Shown piece by piece: positions 24,053-33,212 of a DNA stretch of 59,718 bases. The translations under genes were made by a program, and so were the position numbers. The stretch's first letter is position 1, and each line of letters begins with the position of its first letter. This DNA comes from Lachnospiraceae bacterium (GTDB lineage: Bacteria; Bacillota; Clostridia; Lachnospirales; Lachnospiraceae), in assembly GCA_017479935.1 (NCBI GenBank), contig JAFVBO010000058.1, forward strand, positions 1 to 59,718. Direction: 5' to 3'. The notes beneath the pieces were generated by a model. The model ran no database searches. It saw only the letters and a list, made by a program, of their open reading frames with translations, and was not told the origin of the DNA.

Positions 24053-25957
24053 TTAATACCCGAACTCATCATACCACAAGTCAATGTTTTCCGTGTGTGC
24101 CGTCCAGGACAGTTCCGCATCGGTTTCCACATAGATGCAGTCCACCATGGGAGCCTCGGCCGCCATGGAACCATCGTGCGAATGGCTGTTGTTCACCGTC
24201 AGACGGATCACGTTCATTCCTTCATACAGATGCAGGCCCCGTGTGACCAGGTGATCATCAAAAGGACGCTTTTCCGTAATGCTGTCGCTGAAGGAGATAG
24301 CTCCCGTCAGAGCAATGGGTTCGTAGGAATAGCTTTCCTCCTCTTCCGCCACCAGACTTCCCAGAGACGCGGTAACAGGATTTCCCGAAGCATCCAGCTT
24401 CGCTTTTCCGGAAGAAACCACAAAGCCGTAGTACTTCTGGCCGTTCACGTCCTGCTCCTTCGGGGCGATAAACATATCTTCCCAGTCCGCCGACAAGCGC
24501 ATGGTCAGAATGGCGTCCGTCACCTCGCGGTCCGATACAATGTCAAATTCCACATAGGCTCCGCTGTAGAACAGATTGCTCATCCAGAAGCCCTCGCTGG
24601 CTCCCGCGGATCCATCGTCCTCTCCTAAAAGGCCTACGCCGGAAACCGCGTTGGAAGAGCCAAGGCCGCTCTTTTCCGGGTCAATATAGGTATACTCCGC
24701 CTCAAAGGTATAACGGCGAAGCGGTTTTGCGTACAGCACCAGGTTCTCGTTCACCTTCACGCGGCTAAAGTCGAACATCTCTGTGCATTCCGGATCCACA
24801 TACCAATTGTAAGCGGCAAACACATAGCCTTCCGCCGCAGGCATGGGCACTGCGTCCCTGGCCAGGTAAACGTTCGGCGTCACCTGCTTTTTCGTGTAGG
24901 AGGTTTCCTTCCCGTCAATCGCGTACTTATATTCCACCACATAGAAGGATACTTTCCAGCGCGCGTACAAAATCAGGTCTTCTGTCACTTCCTGCTCAAA
25001 GTCATACGGAGTGTCCTCCTCTTTGTCGGTGTGCCAGCCCTCAAAGGAACGGCCCTCGATGGCCGGATCGACAGGCTTTGCCACCGGGCTTCCCTGCTTG
25101 ACCTGGGCTGTGGTATTCTCTGCCCCTTCCTGCCCTAAGTCAAAGGTAACCGTGAGGATGGTTTCCTCTTCCTTCACCTCATCCCAGCGGGCATACAGGG
25201 TCAGATCCTGATGGATTTCCTCCGAGAAGCCATACCGCTCCCCTCCCTCAGCCTCGGTGTACCAACCGTCAAAGACAAACCCTTCCGGTGCCTGTACGGC
25301 CGGGATATCCGACTGAGGCAGAAGGCTTCCTTCCGAAACCTGTACTTTACCGTCTTCCGAAAATTCTTCCGAGTTGAAATCAAACGTGACGGTATAGACG
25401 CGTTTCCACTGCGCGAAAAGTTCCATATCCTGCGTAATGCGGGTAGTAAAGTCAAACTCTTCCCCGCCTTCGGCCCCGGTAAACCAGCCGGCAAACGCAT
25501 AGCCTTCCCGCTTCGGATCGTCATCCGGACGGGAAACCGGGTTGCCATCCGCCACGCTTCTTTCCTCCGCCCCGGCGTTATCCGGCGTGTTCGGATTAAA
25601 GCGCACCGTATAGGACTTCCCGTTCACCGTAATCGAAAACGATGCCGTAAAGCCGTCGTAATCGATCCCTACCGTCTTCTTCCCGGGTGTGCTCATATCC
25701 GGAACAGAGATATTCACCCCTTCATAGGTAAAAGGAACGTCCTTCGTCGTGTCATCCGTATAGAACAAGGTGAGGACGCCATCGGAAAAGTCCGCCTCCT
25801 CCCCTACGGTGTATTCTTTTGTCGGTGCTGTTTTCACTGCCACGTCCATCACCGTGGCCACCTGCTGTGGAGCGGGATTTCCCCCGCAGGCGGGCAGGCA
25901 CACACACAGCAGCAGGCAAATAAGCGCCTGTATCTTCCATCGTCTTCCAGTTATCAT
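24053..25957 (-). CDS. Surface lipoprotein with InlB B-type repeats and carbohydrate-binding-like C-terminus
   Basis: A signal peptide ends in the lipobox LPAC, with Cys24 as the lipidated residue, so the protein is anchored to the outer face of the membrane. An Ig-like region follows (about 44-113). Four Listeria-Bacteroides (InlB B) repeats then lie at about 116-185, 188-258, 268-334 and 338-411, each with a GW.T and a final LYA.W or similar. The last 220 residues begin YTFEAEYTYI and include AYVEFDIVSDREVTDAILTM and LHLYEGMNVIRLTV, the pattern of CBM6/35-like beta-sandwich domains. It sits between two GH3 genes in the same direction. I infer a glycan-binding partner of the GH3 enzymes. GGAGG lies six bases before the ATG. 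Confidence 0.82.
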   Translation of the reverse strand: MITGRRWKIQALICLLLCVCLPACGGNPAPQQVATVMDVAVKTAPTKEYTVGEEADFSDGVLTLFYTDDTTKDVPFTYEGVNISVPDMSTPGKKTVGIDYDGFTASFSITVNGKSYTVRFNPNTPDNAGAEERSVADGNPVSRPDDDPKREGYAFAGWFTGAEGGEEFDFTTRITQDMELFAQWKRVYTVTFDFNSEEFSEDGKVQVSEGSLLPQSDIPAVQAPEGFVFDGWYTEAEGGERYGFSEEIHQDLTLYARWDEVKEEETILTVTFDLGQEGAENTTAQVKQGSPVAKPVDPAIEGRSFEGWHTDKEEDTPYDFEQEVTEDLILYARWKVSFYVVEYKYAIDGKETSYTKKQVTPNVYLARDAVPMPAAEGYVFAAYNWYVDPECTEMFDFSRVKVNENLVLYAKPLRRYTFEAEYTYIDPEKSGLGSSNAVSGVGLLGEDDGSAGASEGFWMSNLFYSGAYVEFDIVSDREVTDAILTMRLSADWEDMFIAPKEQDVNGQKYYGFVVSSGKAKLDASGNPVTASLGSLVAEEEESYSYEPIALTGAISFSDSITEKRPFDDHLVTRGLHLYEGMNVIRLTVNNSHSHDGSMAAEAPMVDCIYVETDAELSWTAHTENIDLWYDEFGY

Positions 25958-25962
25958 ACCTT

Positions 25963-26023
25963 TCCTCCCAACGTAAAATCGTGTAGGGAGGATTGGTATC
26001 CTCCCAACGTAAAATCGAGTAGG
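25963..26023 (-). repeat. 36-bp duplication and hairpins in the leader of the lipoprotein gene
   Basis: A 25-base unit containing CCCAACGTAAAATCG occurs at 25963-25987 and again at 25999-26023 with one difference. On the minus strand both copies end in GGGAGGA, so the ribosome binding site is duplicated. The upstream copy can pair within GGGAGGAT...ATCCTCCC, and a second hairpin with arms at 26016-26023 and 26048-26055 (GAGTAGG and its complement) lies before it. The 181-base gap between the GH3 gene and this lipoprotein gene therefore holds leader structure and not a gene. Confidence 0.7.
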
Positions 26024-26138
26024 AAGGATACCAGTCCTCCCTACTCGCTGCCAGGGCCGGTTCAGGCCGGCCCCGGCTTTTCATTCCTTATCCCTCTTTC
26101 CGTATTCCCTTACGGACACTCCTAAAGAGCCTCCCCGG

Positions 26139-29100
26139 TTATTCCACGGTCAGGGTGTATTCCTCAGAGGTATACTGAGCGCCGCCTCTGCTGTAGCCAA
26201 GGACGAAGGTGTACTCACCCGCCTCGGCAGGCGTACCGGTGATCGCGCCTGTTTCCGCATTCAGCTCCAGGCCTGCCGGAAGAGCACCGCTTACCACGGA
26301 GTATTCCACAGCGCCTTCGCCGCCTTCGATGAGTGCTTCGACAGAGCCTTCATAGGCTTCTCCGGCCTTTGCGCCAGGCAGAGCAGCCGTCCATGCGGAA
26401 GCAATCTGGAAGGTGTAGGTAGCCTGCTTCTTCACCCAACGGTCAACTGTCACGCCGATCCGTACCTGCGCGCCGTCGGCAATCGCTGTCGGAACACCGG
26501 TGATCTCGCCGGTGGCCGCATTCAGGGAAAGTCCGGCCGGAAGAGCACCGCTTACGACGCTGTAAACCGCATCGCCGCCGTTTAAGCCTTCCTCGGTCAG
26601 GTCGGAAAGAACCGAAGCTTCCTCGCCCTGCTTCAGCTCAACCGCTTTATCCACGAACAGTCTGGTAGCCACGCCATTCTCGATGATCTTGCTGTTGGTG
26701 GCCTGATAGAAACCGTTCAGGGCTGCCTTGCGCAGGAAATAGTACTGCTGACGGCTCTCACCCAGCATATCGAGAAGGGCAGGATCGTCGGAGGTGGTCG
26801 TCACGGTTTCTTCCGCATTGAAATCACCCGGCTCATGATCCATCGTAAACTTGTAGTAATCCACAGCCACGACGACAGCGTTTCTTCCGGTGCCTTCGCG
26901 GGTAGTGATCGAAACGATGTCACCCGTCTTGTAGCTGGCGGTGTTGCTGAATTCCGGAATGGTGCCAAAGGCTACGGTACCCATTCCGTCACGTCCGGAG
27001 GAAATCCAGATGCCCTTCGGCGCAGTGCCGGACATCGGAAGGCCAAGGCCTGCGCGCAGCATCATTTCGGTGTTGTTGAAGTTGCCAACCGGCCAGTCAT
27101 AGTCGGTTACGCGGTTTCCTTCTTCGTCCACAGGCGCCTGCGGGTTCTCCCACGCGGTGCTTCTCTGGCCCATAACCATATCGGAAGCGTTCTCGCCGTC
27201 CCATCCCCACTCATCGCGCAGCAGCTGCGTCATGAACGGATAGTTGTTGGCGATCTGCTCGATACCGATTCTCCAGCAGGCAAACATCACGGCCGAAGGC
27301 TCGCCTTCCTGGAAGATACGCTTGAAGGAAGCCAGATAGTTCTCACGCATGGTCTGCTCATCCATCCATACGCTGGATCCAGCGTGGGTCGCCTCCTGAT
27401 CGTGGAACGCGAAGTGCTTGATATACACGTTCACGCCCTTCTCCTGGGCACCCTTGACGGCCGCTGCGCCGATGTAACCGGCCAGGATGCTATCCTGCGA
27501 ATAGTACTCCTTGGTTCTGCCGGAGAACGGGCTGCGGTTGGTATCCGAGCCAGGTCCCCACCAACCGGAGAGCTGTCCGTAGCTGTTGCCGTTATTATCG
27601 GTCTTCTGCAGACCAAATTCACCGACGATCTGACCCTGGCGATGGATCAGGTCTTTGTTGAAGGTAGCTGCCTGCAGTGGTTCATCCGCCCAGGTAAAGG
27701 TGCTGCCCAGGTTCAACGGACGGTCCGCGTTGGTGGATTTCGCCTTCGCGACCGACTTGATCTCGGGAGTGCCGTTACCGGTGATCATGGACTTGATCTC
27801 GGTTAAAGTGAGCTGGTTCATGAAATCGTCCCAGGTGAACTCTTCGCCGTCCACCAGGATGTATCCGTCTAACGGAACGCCGGCCATCTGAGGCAGAAGG
27901 ACCTTGCACAGGCCGTTCTCACGAAGGGCTGCCTCCGCTTCTGTGACCTGCGTCCAGTTCGCGTACGCTCCGTCGCCCTCAAACTCGGAGTCCGGAATGT
28001 ACCAGGGGTTCGTCTCCGCGTCAACATCGTCGCCTTCCTTGAAGATCTGGTTCGCGCGGTTGATGCAGTCTTTCTCGTACTCAATAACGCTGTTCTTAAA
28101 GGTTAAGTCATCCACCGTCAGGGCTTCCGGGAAGGTTCCCAGCATGTCGCCTCTGCTCATGATGGTCATGGAAGCTTCAGGATTTACGTTCACTTGGCCC
28201 AGGGCGTCGCCGCCTTCACGGATGGAGTAGGTACGGGTTTCCGGGTCGGAGAACAATGTCATGGCCAGGTTGTCCGAGCCGTTGTCCAGCTTCATCAGGG
28301 CCTTGGCTCCCAGCGTGAAGGAAGCCTCGTCATAGTTGTTCATCCTCTGGGAAACCAGCATGGACGAGCAGCTCATGGCGCGAAGGATGTATTCGCCTTC
28401 ATCCATCACCCAGCCGGTCTCGCCGTCGCCGTTTGCATCGTTGTAATCGAAGGAAGCCAGATCCTGCGTGTCAACCTTCACCACCACAGTCTGCGACTTG
28501 CCGGGAAGGAGGATCTTGGTCTTCTCAAAGCCCACCAGCTTCACGAAGGCTTTCTCAATGCCGCCGTAGGTATAAGGAGCGGTCGCATAAATTTCAACCG
28601 CCTGCTTGCCGGCCATGCCGCCCACGTTGGTAACCTTGACCGGGATGTAGATGGACTTCACTTCGGCAGGGCTGCCTTCTTCGGAAGCGAACAGGGATGC
28701 GTCAACCTCTTCGCCCGCGATTGGCTGCTTCAAGGCCTCATCCAAATAGATGCCGCCCATCTCAAAGGTGAAATCCGTGTAGGAAAGGCCAAAGCCAAAC
28801 GGATAAACCACATTGTAGTCATGCCATTCCTCAGCCGTACCGAATGCTTCCCCTTCCGCCAGGGCGTAATCGGCGGGAACCAGTTTGTGGTTCGTCTTTT
28901 CATACTGCAGATTGCCCTGCAGCAATTCATAGTATACGGTCTCGTAGTACTTGTATCCCAGGTAGATACCTTCCTCGTTCTCCACGCTGCGGATACCGTT
29001 TAAGCCGGTACGGCCCGCCGTGCTGGGCGAGTAGGTATACAGACCGTTCTCATAACGGACAGAGGTATTGCCCGCGTATCCGTCGATATAGCGGAACTGA

Positions 29101-30167
29101 CGGTTGTTGCCCGCGTTCTGCCAGGTCGGATCGGCGGTAAAGTCACGCATCCATTCAGCGGAAGCGCCGCCGGAAGGATTGATTTCGCCGCTGACGATCT
29201 TCGCCACGGCGGTGATGCCGGTTTCCTGGATACCCGGACGTCCGAACCAGATGATGCCGCTGATGCCTGGATCCTTTTCCAGGTTGTAGGCTTCAAATAC
29301 AGTGGAGCTGTTGAACATGACGATGACCTTGTCGAAGCGTTCTTTCACATAGTCAATCAGCTCGATCTCGGACTTGGTCAGCTGCAGGCCGTGCTTTACT
29401 TCCACATTGCCGTTCTCGTCAGCTTCCTCGCCTTCATGGGCGGGAGCCAGAGCGGAGTGCTCATGAGCCCAGCTGTAAGGGGCGCCGTCTTCCGCTTCCG
29501 GATCTACCTTGTCCTGCAGTTCGCGGGGACCGTCGTTCTCCTTATTGCCGGCATAGTTGCCGGTTTCCAGATTGTCGTAGTCTCCTGCCGCGTTGGTCGT
29601 ATTGCCGGTCAAAGCTACACTGAAGTCCTTGTCTTCCTGGCAGTCGACTCTCTGGATGATGATGACGGCCGCGTCGTCAAAGGACTGGAAGGAACGCTCT
29701 ACCTTGCCGGCAAACAGCGCCACATCCGGCTCCTGACCTTCATCCTTCTGCGAATCGGGAATGGCCGCGTAGAAGGCTTCCAGCGTGTCGTTAACCTGGA
29801 ACCCGGCGTTCCGGAACGCGTTTCCGGTCGTCTCCACCGCGTTGGGCTGGATAACGGCTCCGTTCACGCCTTCCTTCAGGCTGTTGGACATAATGCCGAA
29901 AATGCTGATGCGATCCTGCTTCGGATTCAACGGCAGCGTGCCGTCGTTCTTTAACAGGAGCGCGCCTTCCGCCACAATCTCTCCGTTCAGTTGCTTTGCG
30001 GCTTCAAATACTTCTTCAATGCTGTCGTAATCACTGTAATATTTGCCTTCCGCTGACAAATAGCTGTGCTCCTGAATGGCCGCCTGGGCCACGCACGGAA
30101 TCAGCAGTGAAAGCGACAGGATGCCTGCTGTGAGAGCTCTCACAATCATGGGTGCCTTGCGTTTCAT
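26139..30167 (-). CDS. Secreted GH3 glycosidase, domain-permuted, with two C-terminal Ig-like domains
   Basis: The 1342-residue protein starts MKRKAPMIVRALTAG with a signal peptide likely cut after AQA near residue 29. Reversed GH3 order follows: alpha/beta sandwich (VAEGALLLKNDGTLPLNP), fibronectin-like domain (VKVTNVGGMAGKQAVEIYA), then TIM barrel with SGRTKEYYSQDSILAG, IKHFAFHDQEATH and the likely nucleophile Asp996 in ENASDMVMG. The usual DGPxG substrate loop is replaced by NADRPLNLG. The C-terminus has two putative Ig (He_PIG) domains, each with YSVVSGALPAGL. No sortase signal or membrane anchor is seen at the end. AAGGAGG lies seven bases before the ATG at 30165-30167. It is the first gene of the GH3 operon. 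Confidence 0.9.
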   Translation of the reverse strand: MKRKAPMIVRALTAGILSLSLLIPCVAQAAIQEHSYLSAEGKYYSDYDSIEEVFEAAKQLNGEIVAEGALLLKNDGTLPLNPKQDRISIFGIMSNSLKEGVNGAVIQPNAVETTGNAFRNAGFQVNDTLEAFYAAIPDSQKDEGQEPDVALFAGKVERSFQSFDDAAVIIIQRVDCQEDKDFSVALTGNTTNAAGDYDNLETGNYAGNKENDGPRELQDKVDPEAEDGAPYSWAHEHSALAPAHEGEEADENGNVEVKHGLQLTKSEIELIDYVKERFDKVIVMFNSSTVFEAYNLEKDPGISGIIWFGRPGIQETGITAVAKIVSGEINPSGGASAEWMRDFTADPTWQNAGNNRQFRYIDGYAGNTSVRYENGLYTYSPSTAGRTGLNGIRSVENEEGIYLGYKYYETVYYELLQGNLQYEKTNHKLVPADYALAEGEAFGTAEEWHDYNVVYPFGFGLSYTDFTFEMGGIYLDEALKQPIAGEEVDASLFASEEGSPAEVKSIYIPVKVTNVGGMAGKQAVEIYATAPYTYGGIEKAFVKLVGFEKTKILLPGKSQTVVVKVDTQDLASFDYNDANGDGETGWVMDEGEYILRAMSCSSMLVSQRMNNYDEASFTLGAKALMKLDNGSDNLAMTLFSDPETRTYSIREGGDALGQVNVNPEASMTIMSRGDMLGTFPEALTVDDLTFKNSVIEYEKDCINRANQIFKEGDDVDAETNPWYIPDSEFEGDGAYANWTQVTEAEAALRENGLCKVLLPQMAGVPLDGYILVDGEEFTWDDFMNQLTLTEIKSMITGNGTPEIKSVAKAKSTNADRPLNLGSTFTWADEPLQAATFNKDLIHRQGQIVGEFGLQKTDNNGNSYGQLSGWWGPGSDTNRSPFSGRTKEYYSQDSILAGYIGAAAVKGAQEKGVNVYIKHFAFHDQEATHAGSSVWMDEQTMRENYLASFKRIFQEGEPSAVMFACWRIGIEQIANNYPFMTQLLRDEWGWDGENASDMVMGQRSTAWENPQAPVDEEGNRVTDYDWPVGNFNNTEMMLRAGLGLPMSGTAPKGIWISSGRDGMGTVAFGTIPEFSNTASYKTGDIVSITTREGTGRNAVVVAVDYYKFTMDHEPGDFNAEETVTTTSDDPALLDMLGESRQQYYFLRKAALNGFYQATNSKIIENGVATRLFVDKAVELKQGEEASVLSDLTEEGLNGGDAVYSVVSGALPAGLSLNAATGEITGVPTAIADGAQVRIGVTVDRWVKKQATYTFQIASAWTAALPGAKAGEAYEGSVEALIEGGEGAVEYSVVSGALPAGLELNAETGAITGTPAEAGEYTFVLGYSRGGAQYTSEEYTLTVE

Positions 30168-30224
30168 GTTTTTTCCTCCTTCTTTTGTTTGATAAACACA
30201 AATACGAACCACTACTGTATCTTT

Positions 30225-30252
30225 AGCATACTGCACAATTTTAAATTCACAA
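30225..30252 (-). promoter_or_regulatory. Candidate promoter of the GH3 operon
   Basis: On the minus strand TTGTGA (30247-30252) and TATGCT (30225-30230) are 16 bases apart, about 60 bases before the signal-peptide GH3 start. The match is moderate. No operator pair was assigned. Confidence 0.4.
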
Positions 30253-30304
30253 TAGGCATTTCTTTGTTTGTATTTTCTGGTTCTTCTTTTGCATGAAACG
30301 CAAG

Positions 30305-30359
30305 AAAAACCCCGCCTGAAGGAGGGAGCCATATGCTCGTTCCTTCAGGCGGGGGTTTT
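30305..30359 (-). terminator. Terminator after ppdK
   Basis: An 18-base arm (AAAACCCCGCCTGAAGGA) pairs with its complement across a loop of about 18 bases, and the minus strand continues in GGGGTTTTT. It lies some 55 bases past the ppdK stop and isolates ppdK from the GH3 operon. Confidence 0.88.
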
Positions 30360-30412
30360 CTATTCGTTATTAGTAACTTCGCAGTACAGCTACGCTGTAT
30401 GAACAGCTACGT

Positions 30413-33040
30413 TTATTTGTTGTTTAGAGCAGCCTGAGCAGCAGCCAGTCTTGCGATCGGAACACGGAAAGGCGAGCAGGACACATAGTCCAGACCTACC
30501 TTGTGGCAGAACTCGATCGTGGACGGATCTCCACCGTGCTCACCGCAGATGCCAAGGTGCAGGTCAGGACGGGTCTTGCGGCCGTTCTCGGCAGCCATCT
30601 TCACCAGCTTGCCTACGCCGGCCTGATCCAGTCTTGCGAACGGATCGGACTCGTAGATCTTGGCCTTGTAGTACGCATCCAGGAACTTGCCGGCATCATC
30701 ACGGCTGAAGCCGAAGGTCATCTGAGTCAGGTCATTCGTACCGAACGAGAAGAACTCCGCTTCCTCAGCGATCTCGTCAGCCAGAAGAGCAGCTCTCGGG
30801 ATCTCGATCATGGTACCGATCTTGTAGGTGATGTCGCTGTTCTTCTCAGCCTTCACCTTCTCGGCGGTCTCCACGATCACATCCTTGACGTACTTCAGTT
30901 CCTTCTTCTCGCCAACCAGCGGAACCATGATTTCGGGTACGATACCGTAACCGCACTCTTCGTTCACTTCGATGGCGGCTTCGATGACGGCGCGGGTCTG
31001 CATCTTCGCGATTTCCGGATAGGTAACGGCCAGACGGCAGCCACGGTGACCCATCATCGGGTTGAACTCATGCAGCTCTTCGCAGCGGGCTTTGACTTCC
31101 TCGAAGGTCATGTGCATATCATCTGCCAGAGCCTGGATGTCCTCGTCCTCGGTGGGAACGAACTCATGCAGAGGCGGATCCAGATAACGGACGGTCATCG
31201 GACGGCCTTCCAGAGCCTTGTACATAGCCTTGAAATCGCCCTTCTGGAAAGGAATCAGCTCGTTTAAGGCTTCCTCTCTCTGCTCAACCGTATCAGAAAG
31301 GATCATCTTGCGGATCTTCGGAATACGATCGGCATCGAAGAACATGTGCTCGGTACGGCAAAGGCCGATGCCTTCCGCGCCCAGATGCACGGCGTTCTTG
31401 GTATCGCGAGGGTTATCGGCGTTGGTGCGGACCTTCAGGCGACGGAACTGATCAGCCCATGCCATGATACGGCCAAAGTTTCCGCCGACGCTGGCTTCCT
31501 TCGTCGCGATGTCGCCCTTGTAGATCTTACCGGTGGAGCCGTCAAGGGAGATGTAATCGCCTTCATGGAAGGTGTAGCCGCCCAGCTTGAACCACTTGGC
31601 TTCCTCATCGATCTGGATTTCGCCGCAGCCGGAAACGCAGCAGGTACCCATACCACGGGCAACAACAGCCGCGTGAGAGGTCATACCACCGCGAACGGTC
31701 AGGATACCCTGAGAAGCGGTCATACCTTCGATGTCTTCCGGAGAGGTCTCTAAGCGGACCAGAATGACTCTTTCGCCACGGCCGCCCTTGCCGGCTGCCT
31801 TCGCATCGTCTGCGGAGAAGACAACCTTACCGGCAGCAGCGCCAGGGGATGCGGGAAGAGCGGTTCCGATGACTTCGCCGGCCTTTAACGCATCCGCGTC
31901 GAACGTCGGGTGAAGCAGCTGATCCAGGGACTTCGCCTCGATGCGGCATACAGCCTCTTCGGGGGTGATCTTTCCTTCGTCTACGAGATCGCAGGCGATC
32001 TGGATAGCAGCGGGAGCGGTACGCTTGCCGTTACGGGTCTGCAGGAAGAACAGCTGACCCTCCTGGATCGTGAACTCCATATCCTGCATATCGCGGTAGT
32101 GCTCTTCCAGCTTGTTCGCCAGTTCCATGAACTGCGCGTAGCACTCAGGCAGATCCTTCTCCAGCTGGGTGATGGGCTGAGGAGTACGAACGCCGGCAAC
32201 AACGTCTTCGCCCTGTGCGTTGATCAGGTACTCGCCAAAGATGCCCTTAGCGCCGGTAGCAGGGTTACGGGTGAAGGCAACGCCGGTACCGGAGGTCATG
32301 CCCATGTTACCAAATACCATGGACTGAACGTTAACAGCAGTACCCCAGTCGCCCGGGATATCGTTCATACGACGATATACGATGGCACGAGGGTTGTCCC
32401 AGGAACGGAAAACAGCCTTGATGGCTTCCATCAGCTGTACCTTCGGATCCTGAGGGAATTCTTCGCCCTTCGCAGCCAGATACATGGCTTTGAAGCGTCT
32501 GATCAGTTCCTTCATGTCGTCCGCATCCAGATCGACATCGAACTTCACGCCCTTGGCTTCCTTCACTTCATCGATGATCTTCTCGAAGTTGGACTTGGAA
32601 ACTTCCATGACAACGTCGGAGAACATCTGGATGAAACGGCGATAGGAATCATAAGCAAAACGGGGATTTCCGGTCTTCTTCGCGAAGCCTTCCACAGACT
32701 GGTCGTTTAAACCAAGGTTCAGGATGGTGTCCATCATGCCGGGCATGGAAGCGCGGGCACCGGAACGAACAGAGACAAGCAGCGGATCGTTCACGTCGCC
32801 AAGCTTCTTGCCGCGAACGCCTTCCAGCCACTCCAGAGCCGCATCGATCTGAGCAACGATCTCATCGTTGATCTTCTTGCCATCGTTATAGTAGGCAGTG
32901 CAGGCTTCCGTGGAGATGGTGAAGCCCTGGGGAATCGGCATTCCCAGGTTCGTCATTTCTGCAAGGTTCGCACCCTTGCCGCCCAGGAGTTCACGCATGT
33001 TGGCGTTGCCCTCGCTGAACTTATAGACCCATTTCGTCAT
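30413..33040 (-). CDS. ppdK: Pyruvate, phosphate dikinase
   Basis: PPDK interconverts pyruvate, ATP and phosphate with PEP, AMP and pyrophosphate; in anaerobes it serves glycolysis or gluconeogenesis in the cytoplasm. The 875 residues are full length. The N-terminal nucleotide-binding domain begins WVYKFSEGNANMRELLGGKG. The swivelling phosphohistidine is His456 in GGMTSHAAVVARGMG. The C-terminal PEP/pyruvate barrel includes GLCRTEHMFF, FGTNDLTQMTFGFSRDD and the final CGEHGGDPSTIEF. A strong promoter lies 62-90 bases upstream and GGAGGAAATTTTATG starts translation. It is probably monocistronic, with a terminator downstream. Confidence 0.97.
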   Translation of the reverse strand: MTKWVYKFSEGNANMRELLGGKGANLAEMTNLGMPIPQGFTISTEACTAYYNDGKKINDEIVAQIDAALEWLEGVRGKKLGDVNDPLLVSVRSGARASMPGMMDTILNLGLNDQSVEGFAKKTGNPRFAYDSYRRFIQMFSDVVMEVSKSNFEKIIDEVKEAKGVKFDVDLDADDMKELIRRFKAMYLAAKGEEFPQDPKVQLMEAIKAVFRSWDNPRAIVYRRMNDIPGDWGTAVNVQSMVFGNMGMTSGTGVAFTRNPATGAKGIFGEYLINAQGEDVVAGVRTPQPITQLEKDLPECYAQFMELANKLEEHYRDMQDMEFTIQEGQLFFLQTRNGKRTAPAAIQIACDLVDEGKITPEEAVCRIEAKSLDQLLHPTFDADALKAGEVIGTALPASPGAAAGKVVFSADDAKAAGKGGRGERVILVRLETSPEDIEGMTASQGILTVRGGMTSHAAVVARGMGTCCVSGCGEIQIDEEAKWFKLGGYTFHEGDYISLDGSTGKIYKGDIATKEASVGGNFGRIMAWADQFRRLKVRTNADNPRDTKNAVHLGAEGIGLCRTEHMFFDADRIPKIRKMILSDTVEQREEALNELIPFQKGDFKAMYKALEGRPMTVRYLDPPLHEFVPTEDEDIQALADDMHMTFEEVKARCEELHEFNPMMGHRGCRLAVTYPEIAKMQTRAVIEAAIEVNEECGYGIVPEIMVPLVGEKKELKYVKDVIVETAEKVKAEKNSDITYKIGTMIEIPRAALLADEIAEEAEFFSFGTNDLTQMTFGFSRDDAGKFLDAYYKAKIYESDPFARLDQAGVGKLVKMAAENGRKTRPDLHLGICGEHGGDPSTIEFCHKVGLDYVSCSPFRVPIARLAAAQAALNNK

Positions 33041-33101
33041 AAAATTTCCTCCTGTAGATTATAAGATACTGTTGTTGATATAGATACCAAACATTGTTAC
33101 A

Positions 33102-33130
33102 AGTATATCAGATCGTAACCAAATTGTAAA
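33102..33130 (-). promoter_or_regulatory. ppdK promoter
   Basis: On the minus strand TTTACA (33125-33130) and TATACT (33102-33107) are 17 bases apart, each five of six to consensus. The octamer TTGTAACA (33095-33102) overlaps the end of the -10, and GTTAC/GTAAC half-sites flank the -10. The same octamer forms the arms of the palindrome at the HPr-like gene promoter (47504-47525), so a shared regulator is possible. Confidence 0.7.
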
Positions 33131-33166
33131 CGATATTTTATGAAAGCGGAGTGAGGATACAGGACC

Positions 33167-33192
33167 CCATCGGAGAGTTAACTCTCCGATGG
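33167..33192. repeat. Perfect 26-base palindrome between the SH3b gene and ppdK
   Basis: Thirteen bases (CCATCGGAGAGTT) are followed directly by their exact complement. GAC and GTC further out add three pairs beyond a mismatch. It lies 20 bases past the stop of the SH3b gene on the minus strand, but no T-run follows, so it is either an atypical terminator or a protein-binding site upstream of the ppdK promoter. Confidence 0.75.
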
Positions 33193-33212
33193 AGTCATGC
33201 GGCCGCTTTTCT

